Shown here: positions 32,423 through 41,534 of the stretch, one piece after another | How the letters are laid out: each line of letters starts with the position of its first letter | Numbering within the stretch: the stretch's first letter is position 1 | Assembly: GCA_031400505.1 (NCBI GenBank) | Contig: JANNPZ010000003.1 | Span: forward strand, 16,620-80,619 | Length of the DNA stretch: 64,000 bases | Direction: 5' to 3' | Source: JAIYDJ01 sp031400505 | GTDB lineage: Bacteria; Pseudomonadota; Alphaproteobacteria; Rhodobacterales; Rhodobacteraceae | Notes under the pieces: model-generated | What the model saw: only the letters and a program-made list of their open reading frames with translations | Database searches by the model: none | What the model was told of the DNA's origin: nothing | Translations under genes and position numbers: made by a program

Positions 32423-33724
32423 ATGACAATCTCCTCTTCGCTGGCTGCTGGGGTCTCTGGACTTGCGGCAAATGCGAGTGCTCTGTCGACGATTTCGGAC
32501 AACATCGCAAACGCGTCCACGTACGGATACAAGCGTGCAACCACCGATTTTCATTCGGTCGTTCTAAGCGGGTCCTCGACAACCTCCTATTCGGCGGGCG
32601 GTGTACGGGTCACGAACGCGCGCCTGATCGATGATCGGGGGCCGCTGATCGCCTCGTCGAATGCGACAGACATTGCAATTGACGGGCGTGGTTTTGTGGC
32701 CGTTACCAGCATCGATGCGGTAAATGCCGGGGTCGACAGTTTTCCTATCGCGCTGACAACCACGGGGTCTTTCCGACCGGACGAAAACGGCGTTCTTCGG
32801 ACGGCCACTGGCGAAGTCATGATGGCGTGGCCGGCAAATTCAGACGGATCAATGCCCGAATATGCGCGTGATTCAATGACCGGCCTTGAACCGGTCCGCA
32901 TCAACGTCAACCAGTATGTCGGAAACCCCACAACCGAAATGCGGGTTGCCGTGAACCTTCCAGCGACATCGACTGTCGCTGGTGCCACTGACGGCCCCCA
33001 GTCGGTCGCGGTCGAATACTACAGCAGCCTCGGCACGACGGAAAACCTCGATTTCGACTTCACGCCAACCGTGCCGGCAACAGGATCGTCAAACGAATGG
33101 ACGATGACGATCACCGATTCTGCAACTGGCGGGGTGATCGCAGAACTGACCCTGACCTTCGACGCCAGTCAGGACGCGGGCGGCACTCTCGCAGGCGTCA
33201 CAGTGCTCAGCGGCGGTGCATATGACCCTGCGACCGGAAAGATGGACCTGACCGTTGGCGCCGGCACCATCTCACTCGACATCGGGCAAACCGGAAAGCC
33301 CAATGGCATGACCCAATTGTCAGACACATTCTCGCCCGCCGGAATAGGCAAGAACGGGTCTGAGGTCGCAACGCTCTCCACGGTTGAAATCGACTCGGCC
33401 GGCAACATGTACGCGATCTACAACCAAGGCTTTTCCAAACTGATCTACCAGTTGCCGATCATCGATGTTCCAAACCCCAATGGTTTGATCGCGCTCAGCA
33501 ATCAAACCTACCAGCTTTCACCCGCATCTGGCGCATTTTATCTGTGGGATGCGGGCGACGGCCCCACAGGATCTGTCGCCGGCTATTCACGCGAATCCTC
33601 GACGACAGATGTTGCAGAGGAATTGACGCAGCTCATTCAAACCCAACGTTCTTACTCGTCGAATGCCAAGATCATCCAGACGGTGGACGAGATGTGGCAA
33701 GAAACCACCAACATCAAACGCTGA
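32423..33724 (+). CDS. flgE: Flagellar hook protein FlgE
   Basis: FlgE builds the flexible hook outside the cell. Seen in sequence: 433 residues; the N-terminal axial helix SSSLAAGVSGLAANASALSTISDNIANASTYGYKR; the FlgE middle part with VTNARLIDDRGPLIASSNATDIAIDGRGFVAV; and the closing helix EELTQLIQTQRSYSSNAKIIQTVDEMWQETTNIKR. There is no cleavable signal because export is by the flagellar type III apparatus. First of the flgE-flgK-flgL-flgI operon, 15 bases before flgK. Confidence 0.95.
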   Translation: MTISSSLAAGVSGLAANASALSTISDNIANASTYGYKRATTDFHSVVLSGSSTTSYSAGGVRVTNARLIDDRGPLIASSNATDIAIDGRGFVAVTSIDAVNAGVDSFPIALTTTGSFRPDENGVLRTATGEVMMAWPANSDGSMPEYARDSMTGLEPVRINVNQYVGNPTTEMRVAVNLPATSTVAGATDGPQSVAVEYYSSLGTTENLDFDFTPTVPATGSSNEWTMTITDSATGGVIAELTLTFDASQDAGGTLAGVTVLSGGAYDPATGKMDLTVGAGTISLDIGQTGKPNGMTQLSDTFSPAGIGKNGSEVATLSTVEIDSAGNMYAIYNQGFSKLIYQLPIIDVPNPNGLIALSNQTYQLSPASGAFYLWDAGDGPTGSVAGYSRESSTTDVAEELTQLIQTQRSYSSNAKIIQTVDEMWQETTNIKR

Positions 33725-33739
33725 TTCAAGGAGGCATGA

Positions 33740-35197
33740 ATGTCGATTTCGGGCACCCTATCTTCGGCACTTTCCGGTCTGACGGCCAATGCGCGGGCTG
33801 CCGAAATCGTATCGTCCAACATCGCCAATGCGATGACCGATGGTTACGGGCGGCGCGAACTGATCTTGAAATCGCGGCAGGTCGGTGATTCCGGTCAAGG
33901 CGTCTCGGTGGTCGGCGTCTATCGACATGCCGACACCGCCCTGATCGGCGACCGCCGTCTGGCCGCCGCCAATGCAGGAAACCATCAAACCCGGTCCGAG
34001 TTCCTGCAACGCCTGGAAGCGGTCTTGGGAACACCTGCAGATGCGCAATCAATCGGGGGGCGGATAGCCGCCTTTGATGCGGCCTTGATCGAGGCTTCGT
34101 CTCGCCCCGAAAGCGAACCGCGGCTGGCGCGGGTCGCCGATACGGCGCGGGCTTTGGCTGCTGAGCTTGGCACGGTTTCGGACGACATCCAGGCAGCCCG
34201 CACAACCGCCGACGACCGCATTGAGCGCAGCGTGAAGCAGTTGAATGCCGCTCTGTCCCGCGTCGGCGAACTGAACGTGATGATCCGCCAGAATTCGGGA
34301 ACCGGGCGGGATGCCTCGGCGCTGATGGACCAACGCCAGCAGTTGGTCGACTCCATCGCAGAAATCGTGCCGGTGCGCGAAATTGCGCGCGAAAATGGGC
34401 AGATTGCGCTGGTCACCACTTCGGGCACCACGCTTGTCGACGGCTCGGTGGCGCAGTTCGGGTTTACGCCGGTTGGACAAATTACCCATGGAATGACCGT
34501 GGCCAGCGGTGCGCTGTCTGGCCTCACGTTGAACGGCAAGGATATTGCCACATCCGGCGACCGCGGGCCGATTGCCGGGGGAACGCTGGCCAGCGACTTT
34601 CAGGTGCGCGATCAGCTTGGCCCCGATGCACAGGCCCAGATCGACGCTATCGCGCGTGAAGTGATCGACCGGTTCGCGGCTCCTGGTCTTGACAGCACGC
34701 GCGCCCCGGGAGACGCAGGGTTGTTCACCGATGGCGGAGCGGCTTTTGATCCGGCGAACGAGGCAGGTCTGTCACAGCGGCTGCGACTGAATGCCGCCGT
34801 GGACCCGGATGCAGGAGGCGAATTGTGGCGTCTGCGCGATGGCTTGGGGGCGACGGTGCCAGGGCCGGTCGGCAATGCGCAACTGTTGATTGATTGGCAG
34901 ACCACGTTGACCCGCCAACAAGACCCGGCATCGACAGTATTCGGTGCTGGCCTGCGCAGTCTGGCCAGCCTGGCCACGGATGTCCTGTCCGGCATCGCCA
35001 GTGACCGCCTGACCGCCGACAGCGAGGCCGCCTATGCCGAGGCCAGGTCCGCATCCCTACGCACGATCGAGCTGACCAGCGGTGTCGACAGCGATCAAGA
35101 GATCCAGATGCTGCTTCTGATCGAACAAAACTACGGTGCCAACGCCAAAGTTGTGCAGACGGTGGATGATATGATCAAACTCTTGTTGAGGATGTAA
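33740..35197 (+). CDS. flgK: Flagellar hook-associated protein 1 FlgK
   Basis: FlgK forms the first junction layer between hook and filament. Seen in sequence: 485 residues; N-terminal helix SGTLSSALSGLTANARAAEIVSSNIANAMTDGYGRR; a coiled part with VDSIAEIVPVREI; and the closing helix SDQEIQMLLLIEQNYGANAKVVQTVDDMIKLLLRM, typical for the family. Ribosome binding site AAGGAGG. Spaced 15 bases from flgE and 3 from flgL, consistent with one transcript. Confidence 0.95.
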   Translation: MSISGTLSSALSGLTANARAAEIVSSNIANAMTDGYGRRELILKSRQVGDSGQGVSVVGVYRHADTALIGDRRLAAANAGNHQTRSEFLQRLEAVLGTPADAQSIGGRIAAFDAALIEASSRPESEPRLARVADTARALAAELGTVSDDIQAARTTADDRIERSVKQLNAALSRVGELNVMIRQNSGTGRDASALMDQRQQLVDSIAEIVPVREIARENGQIALVTTSGTTLVDGSVAQFGFTPVGQITHGMTVASGALSGLTLNGKDIATSGDRGPIAGGTLASDFQVRDQLGPDAQAQIDAIAREVIDRFAAPGLDSTRAPGDAGLFTDGGAAFDPANEAGLSQRLRLNAAVDPDAGGELWRLRDGLGATVPGPVGNAQLLIDWQTTLTRQQDPASTVFGAGLRSLASLATDVLSGIASDRLTADSEAAYAEARSASLRTIELTSGVDSDQEIQMLLLIEQNYGANAKVVQTVDDMIKLLLRM

Positions 35198-35200
35198 GCC

Positions 35201-36199
35201 ATGTCGAGTTTGTCAGTGGGCGATATGGCCCAATCCTTCAACCTTACCCGCAGCGGGGCAGCAATGAAGGCAAGCTTGCAACGCTTGTCCAACGAACTGG
35301 TCAGCGGGCTGACGGACGACGCAGCGGCGCATCTGTCCGGGGATTTTGGTCCCCTTGCCGGGATTCAGGCGTCGCTTGCTCGGCTGGAAGGTTACAAGTC
35401 CGTGACCACTGAGGCAGGCCTTTATGCCGAAACAATGCAAACTGCCTTGGGCCGGATTGTCGAGATGTCTGGCGATCTCAGCCGGGTTTTGCTCTCCGGT
35501 GCCAGTCCGGGTGCGCCGGCACAGATTGCCGCGTTGGGGGCAGAGGCCGCGCAGAAGTTCGAATCCGCGATCGGGGCGCTGAACACGCGCGTCGGGGATC
35601 GCAACCTGTTTTCCGGGCAAGCCGCCACCACAACGCCTTTGCCTTCGGGGGCCGAACTTCTGGACACGTTGCAGACAGTTGTGGCCGGCGCTACCAGCGC
35701 CGCAGACGTGCAGACTGCCCTTGATGACTGGTTTTCGGCCTCCGCCGGCTATGCCGCTACCTATAAGGGCGATGACGGGCTGGTCGCATTGCCTCTGGCA
35801 CCGGGTGACGTAGCCCGTCTTGACATCACCGCACTGGATCCAGCGATCCGCGACACGCTCAAGGGCCTTGCCATGGCAGCTCTGCTGGACCGAGGCGTTC
35901 TGACCGACAGCCCGCAAGGACGGTCGGATCTGGTTCGCCGGTCTGGCGAGGCCTTGCTGAGCGCGCAGACCGGCATGAGTGCGACGACCGCACGGCTTGG
36001 CAGCGCGCAAGCGCATATCGATCAGGCAGCACAACAAAATTCTGCCGAATCATCGGCGCTAAGCATCGCCGCATCGGATCTTCTGGCGATCGACGGCTAT
36101 GAGGTTGCCTCGCAATTGCAACAGACACAAGTGCAGCTCGAAATACTCTACACACTCACGTCCCGCTTGTCGCGACTGAACCTGGTGAACTTCCTGTGA
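35201..36199 (+). CDS. flgL: Flagellar hook-associated protein 3 FlgL
   Basis: FlgL is the second hook-filament junction protein, related to flagellin. Seen in sequence: 332 residues; flagellin-like N-terminus DMAQSFNLTRSGAAMKASLQRLSNELVSG; central GDRNLFSGQAATTTPLP, a pattern also seen in FlgL (F-G...F-S-G); and the closing helix ASQLQQTQVQLEILYTLTSRLSRLNLVNFL, which polymerises. Shorter than enteric FlgL but usual for Rhodobacterales. Its stop overlaps the ATG of flgI. Confidence 0.92.
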   Translation: MSSLSVGDMAQSFNLTRSGAAMKASLQRLSNELVSGLTDDAAAHLSGDFGPLAGIQASLARLEGYKSVTTEAGLYAETMQTALGRIVEMSGDLSRVLLSGASPGAPAQIAALGAEAAQKFESAIGALNTRVGDRNLFSGQAATTTPLPSGAELLDTLQTVVAGATSAADVQTALDDWFSASAGYAATYKGDDGLVALPLAPGDVARLDITALDPAIRDTLKGLAMAALLDRGVLTDSPQGRSDLVRRSGEALLSAQTGMSATTARLGSAQAHIDQAAQQNSAESSALSIAASDLLAIDGYEVASQLQQTQVQLEILYTLTSRLSRLNLVNFL

Positions 36200-37299
36200 T
36201 GCGCCGCGCGCTGACCTGCCTTGGCTTTCTGCTGTTCACGGCAAGCGCACAGGCAGGCCCAATCCGGCTGAAAGATCTTGTCGAATTCGATGGGGTGCGT
36301 GGCAATGATCTGGTCGGATACGGTCTGGTCGTCGGATTGAACGGAACCGGGGATGGGCTGCGCAACTCCCCGTTCACAGAAGAGATAATGTCAAGCCTTC
36401 TGGAACGGCTTGGGGTAAACGTCGCCGGGGAAGATTTTAGACCCAAGAACGTCGCGGCAGTGTTCGTGACCGCAGCCTTACCGCCGTTTGCCCGGGCCGG
36501 AGGACGGATCGACGTGACCGTGTCTGCAATTGGTGACGCAAAGAGTTTGCTGGGCGGCACGTTGATCATGACACCGCTGAATGGCGCCGATGGTGAAATC
36601 TATGCTGTTGCGCAAGGTACGATCATTGCCGGGGGCATTTCGGCAGAAGGCGAGGCCGCCCGCGTGGTGCAAGGCGTCCCTACGGCGGGGGGAATCCCGT
36701 CCGGGGCGCGTGTCGAACGCGAAGTTGAATTCGACTTTGTCGGGCTTGAGACGGTTCGCCTGGCATTGCGCGCCCCCGATTTCACCACGGCGGGCAGGAT
36801 CGAGGCGGTCATCAACCAGGAGTTTGGCCGCAACGTGGCTGTGATGCTCGATGCGGGCACGGTTTCGCTGGATATCGGGGCTGCCAACATGCGCTCGCCG
36901 GCCCATGTTCTCGGACGGGTTGAGTCGCTCGAAATCGAGCCGGAAACCAGAGCGCGTGTCGTAGTAGATCAGCGGTCGGGGACGATCGTGATGGGAGAAG
37001 ACGTTCGGATCAGCCGCGTTGCCATAGCGCAGGGCAACCTTACCCTGCGGATCGAGGAAGCGCCCGTTGTGGTTCAGCCCAATCCGTTTGCCGAGGGTGA
37101 AACAATTGTTGTTCCGCGCAGCCGTGCGGACATCAGCAAGGAGCCCGGTACCGGCCTTGCCGAAGTGTCGGGCGCGACCAACCTTTCCGAGGTGGTTGCG
37201 GGCCTCAATGCGCTTGGAGTAGCGCCGCATGACATGATCGATATTCTGAAGAGCATCAATGCCGCCGGGGCTTTGCATGCAGAGTTTCTGGTGAACTGA
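36199..37299 (+). CDS. flgI: Flagellar P-ring protein FlgI
   Basis: FlgI makes the periplasmic P-ring bushing around the rod. Seen in sequence: 366 residues from ATG 36199; a signal peptide ending in ASAQAGPIRLKDLVEFDGVRGNDLVGYGLVVGLNGTGD, which is the conserved P-ring opening; VAAVFVTAALPPFARAGGRIDVTVS; and the end NAAGALHAEFLVN. FlgH (L-ring) and FlgA, its partners, are not in this window. Last gene of its operon, with a hairpin terminator behind it. Confidence 0.96.
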   Translation: MRRALTCLGFLLFTASAQAGPIRLKDLVEFDGVRGNDLVGYGLVVGLNGTGDGLRNSPFTEEIMSSLLERLGVNVAGEDFRPKNVAAVFVTAALPPFARAGGRIDVTVSAIGDAKSLLGGTLIMTPLNGADGEIYAVAQGTIIAGGISAEGEAARVVQGVPTAGGIPSGARVEREVEFDFVGLETVRLALRAPDFTTAGRIEAVINQEFGRNVAVMLDAGTVSLDIGAANMRSPAHVLGRVESLEIEPETRARVVVDQRSGTIVMGEDVRISRVAIAQGNLTLRIEEAPVVVQPNPFAEGETIVVPRSRADISKEPGTGLAEVSGATNLSEVVAGLNALGVAPHDMIDILKSINAAGALHAEFLVN

Positions 37300-37306
37300 C
37301 CGGCCG

Positions 37307-37343
37307 ACCGGCAGCGGAGTTGTTTTACGGCTGCCGGTTGTTC
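37307..37343. terminator. Convergent hairpin between flgI and fliP
   Basis: ACCGGCAGC (37307-37315) pairs with GCTGCCGGT (37330-37338) across a 14-base loop, followed by TTGTT. It sits in the short gap between the convergent stops and probably ends flgI transcription. Confidence 0.5.
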
Positions 37344-38061
37344 AGAAATAGCTGCGCACCAGTGCTCCGGATATCAGCGCCCATCCGTCTGCGACCACAA
37401 AGAATGCCAGCTTGAATGGCAGCGACACGACAGAAGGCGGAACCATCATCATCCCCATTGACATCAGGACTGCCGCAACCACCAGATCAATGATCAAGAA
37501 TGGCAGGTAGATCAGAAACCCGATCTCGAAAGCGCGCTGGATCTCGGAAAGCATGAAGCTCGGCACCAGCAGAGACAATGGTGCATCGGCGGGACCCGAA
37601 GTTTCGCCGGGACGCAAGGCCTGAAGGGCCGCGAATGTCTCAAGATCCAGCCGCGCCGCCATGAAGCCGCGAAACGGCGCTAAAATCGCTGGAAGGGCCG
37701 TCTTTATGTCAACTGCTCCCTGGCTCAACGGCTCCACTCCGTTCAACCAAGCCTCTGTCAATACCGGATCCATGACGAACCAGGTCAGAAACAGCGCAAG
37801 GCTGACAATCAGCATGTTTGGAGGTGCCTGTTGCAGTCCGATGGCCTGGCGCAGAATGGACAGAACTGTGACAATGAACGGAAAACAGGTGATCATGACA
37901 GCAAGACCCGGCACGAGACTGAGCAGCGTTATCAGAGCGAGCAGGGTGATCGACCGCCCGGCCAATCCGGCGTCATCGCCCAGGTTGATCGACAAATCCT
38001 GCGCAAGAACCGGCCCGGCCACCATGCACAAGCAAAGTGCCAGTGCGATCGATGGCTTCAC
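37342..38061 (-). CDS. fliP: Flagellar export protein FliP
   Basis: FliP forms the core export gate with FliQ and FliR. Seen in sequence: 239 residues, signal peptide (ALALCLCMVAGPVLAQ), the conserved ITLLALITLLSLVPGLAVMITCFPFIVTVLSILRQAIGLQQAPPN, VMDPVLTEAW and the C-terminal membrane hairpin DLVVAAVLMSMGMMMVPP. Usual length for FliP is 240-250. It ends the reverse operon fliF-fliH-fliN-fliP, overlapping fliN by four bases. FliQ is not adjacent here. Confidence 0.95.
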   Translation of the reverse strand: MKPSIALALCLCMVAGPVLAQDLSINLGDDAGLAGRSITLLALITLLSLVPGLAVMITCFPFIVTVLSILRQAIGLQQAPPNMLIVSLALFLTWFVMDPVLTEAWLNGVEPLSQGAVDIKTALPAILAPFRGFMAARLDLETFAALQALRPGETSGPADAPLSLLVPSFMLSEIQRAFEIGFLIYLPFLIIDLVVAAVLMSMGMMMVPPSVVSLPFKLAFFVVADGWALISGALVRSYF

Positions 38062-38327
38062 AATCCGCCCCGCAGGTTGGCAACCTCGGTCAGTCGCACC
38101 GCCAGCTGTCCGGCCTGTTCGCCGCCAAGCTCGGTCAGTTCGCCGCGCGCAATCAACCGGTCGCCGACGTAAAGCTCTACCGGATCATCCACCCGGCGAT
38201 CGAGTGTCAGCACGGCGTCGCGCGCGAGTTTGAGAAGGTCGCGCACCATCGGGCGCGCTTTACCAACCGAAATCGTGACTTCGATCGGGACTTGCGCAAA
38301 GGGGTTGGTGTCGGATTGGTTATCCAT
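38058..38327 (-). CDS. fliN: Flagellar switch protein FliN
   Basis: FliN is the lower C-ring protein of the rotation switch and a dock for the export ATPase complex. Seen in sequence: 89 residues with a single SpoA domain (VPIEVTISVGKARPMVRDLLKLARDAVLTLDRRVDDPVELYVGDRLIARGELT). The N-terminal leader is short, so this is a minimal form. It overlaps the FliH gene by 8 bases and fliP by 4, so all are co-translated. FliM, its usual partner, is not in the window. Confidence 0.93.
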   Translation of the reverse strand: MDNQSDTNPFAQVPIEVTISVGKARPMVRDLLKLARDAVLTLDRRVDDPVELYVGDRLIARGELTELGGEQAGQLAVRLTEVANLRGGL

Positions 38328-38919
38328 TTGGTCTTGCTCCTGTGGCGCTCAGTTCAAAAAAGCCGCGCACGGCGGCGGTGATCTCGGAAATTGCGCGATC
38401 AAGATCGACCTGCGTTTCGGTCGTGCCGAGCCGAAGGTAGACTTGACCTTCGCTCAAGGTCGGTTCTTCTTGCAAAATCAACGGCAGTCCGGTGGCCCGG
38501 TCCAACAGCGTTTCGATTGCAGGCCGCGCGGCCGGATTCATGACCAACGTAATGGGCGTGTCGGCCATCGCTTCTGCCATCGGCATAAGCGCTTCCAGAA
38601 CAACCGGGGCAAGGGTTTCGCGGGCGAGATCGGGCAACAGACGTCCGACGATTTCGACCAGCAGCGGCTCGATGGCTTTCAGTACGTGAATGCGGGCTTC
38701 CTGATAGGAAAAACCCAGCGTCTGCAAATGACGGGAAAGATCGGCGCGCATCCGCCCCTGTTCTTCGCTTTGCGCCGCAACGGCGTCTTCCCAGCCAGCG
38801 GAATAGCCCTGATCGTAGGAGGCAAGCTTGGACTCTTCCAGTGCAAGTTGGTCAAGCACAACCGTGTTGCCCTGCGAACGACGCGGCTCAGTTTCAAAAA
38901 CTTCGAGCCGCAGGGTCAT
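38320..38919 (-). CDS. fliH: FliH-like flagellar export regulator
   Basis: A 199-residue protein in the slot of FliH between fliF and fliN. Seen in sequence: YDQGYSAGWEDAVAAQSEEQGRM at residues 35-57, the GxxxG-like stretch found in FliH, then a helical part (IEPLLVEIVGRLLPDLARETLAPVVLEAL) and a beta C-terminus. FliH holds the ATPase FliI and links it to FliN. Sequence similarity is low for this family, so the call rests on context plus the helix pattern. It overlaps fliF by four bases. Confidence 0.75.
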   Translation of the reverse strand: MTLRLEVFETEPRRSQGNTVVLDQLALEESKLASYDQGYSAGWEDAVAAQSEEQGRMRADLSRHLQTLGFSYQEARIHVLKAIEPLLVEIVGRLLPDLARETLAPVVLEALMPMAEAMADTPITLVMNPAARPAIETLLDRATGLPLILQEEPTLSEGQVYLRLGTTETQVDLDRAISEITAAVRGFFELSATGARPNG

Positions 38920-40556
38920 GCCCTCTCCTCCTGGTGTTCCATCCAGCCACGCAGGATTTCGAGCGACTCTGCCTGCCGTTCCTCGATCAGCTTGCGAAGC
39001 CGCGAAGCAGGATCCGCTGGTTCTTCGGCAATCAGCCGATCGGGCACCAGCGAGAGCGTCGGAAAGTCACTGCCATCGTCAATCTCTCCGGTCAGAACGC
39101 CGTTACCTTGAAAACCGTTGCCCGATGGGACGTTGCCAGGCAAAGCCAAGGGTTGCGACGGAGATTGCAGTCGCGCCAAGGTTGGTGCAGCCGTCAGCAT
39201 CGGTCGGACGACGAACAGACCCAAAACAAGCACAACCAGTGCCAAGACGCCCAACTGGATTGCCGACAGCATGTCGAACGGTCCCATACCGCCAAAAAGG
39301 CCTGCCTCTGCCAATGTTCCGCTTTGTGGAATAGCCTCAAAGTTCAGAGATTTCAGGGTCAGGACATCGCCGCGCGTTTCATCCAGACCAACCGCCGAGG
39401 CAACAAGTTCGCGCAACACTGCAAGTTCCTCTTCGGTTCGAGGCTCCAGTGTTGTCGAGCCATCCGCCGCCGCAACCGAGACGCCGTCGACAAGTACCGC
39501 GACCGAGATACGGCGCAGAGCCCCAGGCTCTTTCAGGATTGCCCTCGAAGTCTCTGATACCTCGTAGTTGACACGTTCGCGGGTTTCATCGGTTTCGCTC
39601 TTGCCGGCAGCAGCGCCACCCGCCGCCCCGTCCGGCAGGTTGGACGCAACGGTAACCGCACCGCCGCCTTGTGAGTCCGAACCCTTTTTCGTTTCAGTAT
39701 CCGACGAGATCGCTACGCGTCCTTGCGGATCAAAGCGCCGCTCGGTCACCTCTTCGCGATCGGTCACAACGTCGATTGCCACTTCGACCACGGCCTTGCC
39801 CGGACCGACCCGCGCACCAAGAAGCCGCTCGACATTTCTGCGAAGTTCGATCGCGCGCGGATCACCGGACCCGCCGGGCATCGCTGTATCCGACCCTGTC
39901 GGGATCAGGCCGCCGACCGAATCGATCACTGCGACATCGTCGGGCTTCATGCCGGTCACCGCTGCGGCAACCAGATGTCGCAAGGCCTTGGCCTGCTGCG
40001 GCGCAAGCGCGCCGTCAGATGTCGTCACAGTCACGCTGGCCGACGGAGCCACGTCACGCCGAAAGGGCTGCGACGGGGCTTGCGCAATGTGCACCCGCGC
40101 CGCGCGGACCTGCGGGTTGGCCAGAATCGTCCGCGCCAACTCGCCTTCCTTGGCGCGCCAATATGCGGCGTCAAACATCTGGGACGTCGTGCCAAAACCG
40201 GACAGGCCGTCCAGCAGTTCATAGCCCGACCCCGAATTCGCAGGCAGCCCTTCGGCCGCGAGGGTCATGCGCAGGCTGTCTCGCATGGCACTGTCGACGT
40301 GAATTGCGCTGCCGCGCACCTCGTACGGAACGCCCTGTTGTTCAAGCGCTGCCACCACATCCCCGGCGGCGCGCGAATCAAGACCCGAATACAGCAGCAA
40401 CATCGACGGAGTTCCGGCCATCCGTGACATCGCCAGTACCGCAACAAACATCGCGATGGTGGCACCAACAACAATCATGCGCCGTCGCGCATCCATCGCG
40501 GACCATAGGGAAAGCAGGTTCTGCACCGGTATTCTCCGATCAAGGGGCTTCTGCAC
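38916..40556 (-). CDS. fliF: Flagellar MS-ring protein FliF
   Basis: FliF forms the MS-ring on which the basal body and the C-ring are built. Seen in sequence: 546 residues, two membrane helices (MIVVGATIAMFVAVLAMS near residue 28 and LSAIQLGVLALVVLVLGLFVV near 433), ring-building motifs in the periplasmic part (YSGLDSRAAGDVVAALEQQGVPYEV, IDVVTDREEVTERRFDPQGRV), and a C-terminal helix RLRKLIEERQAESLEILRGWM that matches the FliG-binding tail. FliG itself is absent between fliF and fliH. The promoter faces fliL, with a CtrA-like site between. Confidence 0.96.
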   Translation of the reverse strand: MQKPLDRRIPVQNLLSLWSAMDARRRMIVVGATIAMFVAVLAMSRMAGTPSMLLLYSGLDSRAAGDVVAALEQQGVPYEVRGSAIHVDSAMRDSLRMTLAAEGLPANSGSGYELLDGLSGFGTTSQMFDAAYWRAKEGELARTILANPQVRAARVHIAQAPSQPFRRDVAPSASVTVTTSDGALAPQQAKALRHLVAAAVTGMKPDDVAVIDSVGGLIPTGSDTAMPGGSGDPRAIELRRNVERLLGARVGPGKAVVEVAIDVVTDREEVTERRFDPQGRVAISSDTETKKGSDSQGGGAVTVASNLPDGAAGGAAAGKSETDETRERVNYEVSETSRAILKEPGALRRISVAVLVDGVSVAAADGSTTLEPRTEEELAVLRELVASAVGLDETRGDVLTLKSLNFEAIPQSGTLAEAGLFGGMGPFDMLSAIQLGVLALVVLVLGLFVVRPMLTAAPTLARLQSPSQPLALPGNVPSGNGFQGNGVLTGEIDDGSDFPTLSLVPDRLIAEEPADPASRLRKLIEERQAESLEILRGWMEHQEERA

Positions 40557-40585
40557 CGTTCAACCCGATCTTTGAAGGATCCGCC

Positions 40586-40600
40586 TTAACAATCGGTTAG
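40586..40600. promoter_or_regulatory. CtrA-like site between fliF and fliL
   Basis: TTAA-N7-TTAG (TTAACAATCGGTTAG), seven of eight consensus bases with correct spacing, lies 30 bases before the fliF start and about 47 before the fliL TTG. One site may serve both divergent operons. Confidence 0.5.
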
Positions 40601-40646
40601 TGAGATGCGGTCTATCTTTGCTCTTATTCAAAGCACGGAGGGAAAA

Positions 40647-41129
40647 TTGGCCGATGCTGAACTACCGCAGGACGCGGTGCCGAAGAAACGCTCGAAATTG
40701 CCCCTTGTCATCGGGCTGGTTCTTGCACTGGGGTTGGGGGGTGGTGGCTTCTACGCGACATGGTCCGGTCTATTGTTTGCACCGGCCGAGGATCACCCGA
40801 TGGAAGAGCCGGCAGTCGCGGCCCTGCCCGATGTTGAGTTTGTGCCGGTCGACCCGATCGTGATCTCGCTGGGGCCGGGGGCGCAAAGCAACCATCTTCG
40901 CTTTACCGCTCAGCTTGAAGTGGCCCATGGCCACAGCGAAGAGGTTTCACATCTGCTGCCACGCATCCTTGATGTTCTGAACGGCTATCTGCGGGCCGTC
41001 GAGATGGCGGAACTGGAAGATCCCGCATCTTTGGTCAGGCTGCGTGCGCAGATGCTGCGGCGCATCCAGATCGTGACCGGCGAAGGTAGGGTCCGGGATC
41101 TGCTGATCACCGAATTCGTGCTCAATTGA
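40647..41129 (+). CDS. fliL: Flagellar basal body-associated protein FliL
   Basis: FliL rings the stator and supports high torque. Seen in sequence: 160 residues from TTG 40647; one membrane helix (LPLVIGLVLALGLGGGGFYATW); and a periplasmic FliL domain (VEFVPVDPIVISLGPGAQSNHLRFTAQLEV, then RVRDLLITEFVLN). TTG was preferred because GGAGGG lies 6 bases upstream; ATG at 40605 would add 14 residues but has no ribosome site. It leads the forward run fliL-unknown-motE-motA and more. Confidence 0.92.
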   Translation: MADAELPQDAVPKKRSKLPLVIGLVLALGLGGGGFYATWSGLLFAPAEDHPMEEPAVAALPDVEFVPVDPIVISLGPGAQSNHLRFTAQLEVAHGHSEEVSHLLPRILDVLNGYLRAVEMAELEDPASLVRLRAQMLRRIQIVTGEGRVRDLLITEFVLN

Positions 41130-41141
41130 CAGGGTATCAAG

Positions 41142-41534
41142 ATGGAAATGATTGCGAATATTCTTTCGGCAGCCGGTGCGTTTGGTGCCGCGATCTATTG
41201 TCTCGTGCTGTCTGGACGACTGAAGAAATTCACCACGCTGGAAACCGGGATGGGCGGGGCGATCGCAGTATTGTCGGCACAGGTTGATGACATGACCCGC
41301 GCGCTGGACAACGCCCGCGGGGCGGCGACAAGCTCTGCCGCGGGCCTTGAGGCGCTGACGCTGCGCGCAGAAACCGCCACTGCCAAACTGGAGCTGATGA
41401 TTGCCGCCTTGCACGATCTGCCCGAAGCGGCTCCGGCGTCGACATCGCCTGCAGTCGAACCAGAACTGGAGGCAGCGCGCCTGCGTTTTGTCAGGCGCCG
41501 GTCCGGGCGGCTAGAAATGGAGGCGGCGGAATGA
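41142..41534 (+). CDS. Unknown small membrane-anchored flagellar-operon protein
   Basis: A 130-residue protein: an N-terminal hydrophobic segment (ANILSAAGAFGAAIYCLVLSGRL), an amphipathic coiled coil (residues 35-95, VLSAQVDDMTRALDNARGAATSSAAGLEALTLRAETATAKLELM) and a basic-acidic tail. No family was recognised. It starts 12 bases after fliL and overlaps the MotE-like gene by four, so it is co-expressed with the motor genes. The shape (anchor plus coiled coil) suggests a scaffold at the motor; this is inference. Confidence 0.8.
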   Translation: MEMIANILSAAGAFGAAIYCLVLSGRLKKFTTLETGMGGAIAVLSAQVDDMTRALDNARGAATSSAAGLEALTLRAETATAKLELMIAALHDLPEAAPASTSPAVEPELEAARLRFVRRRSGRLEMEAAE

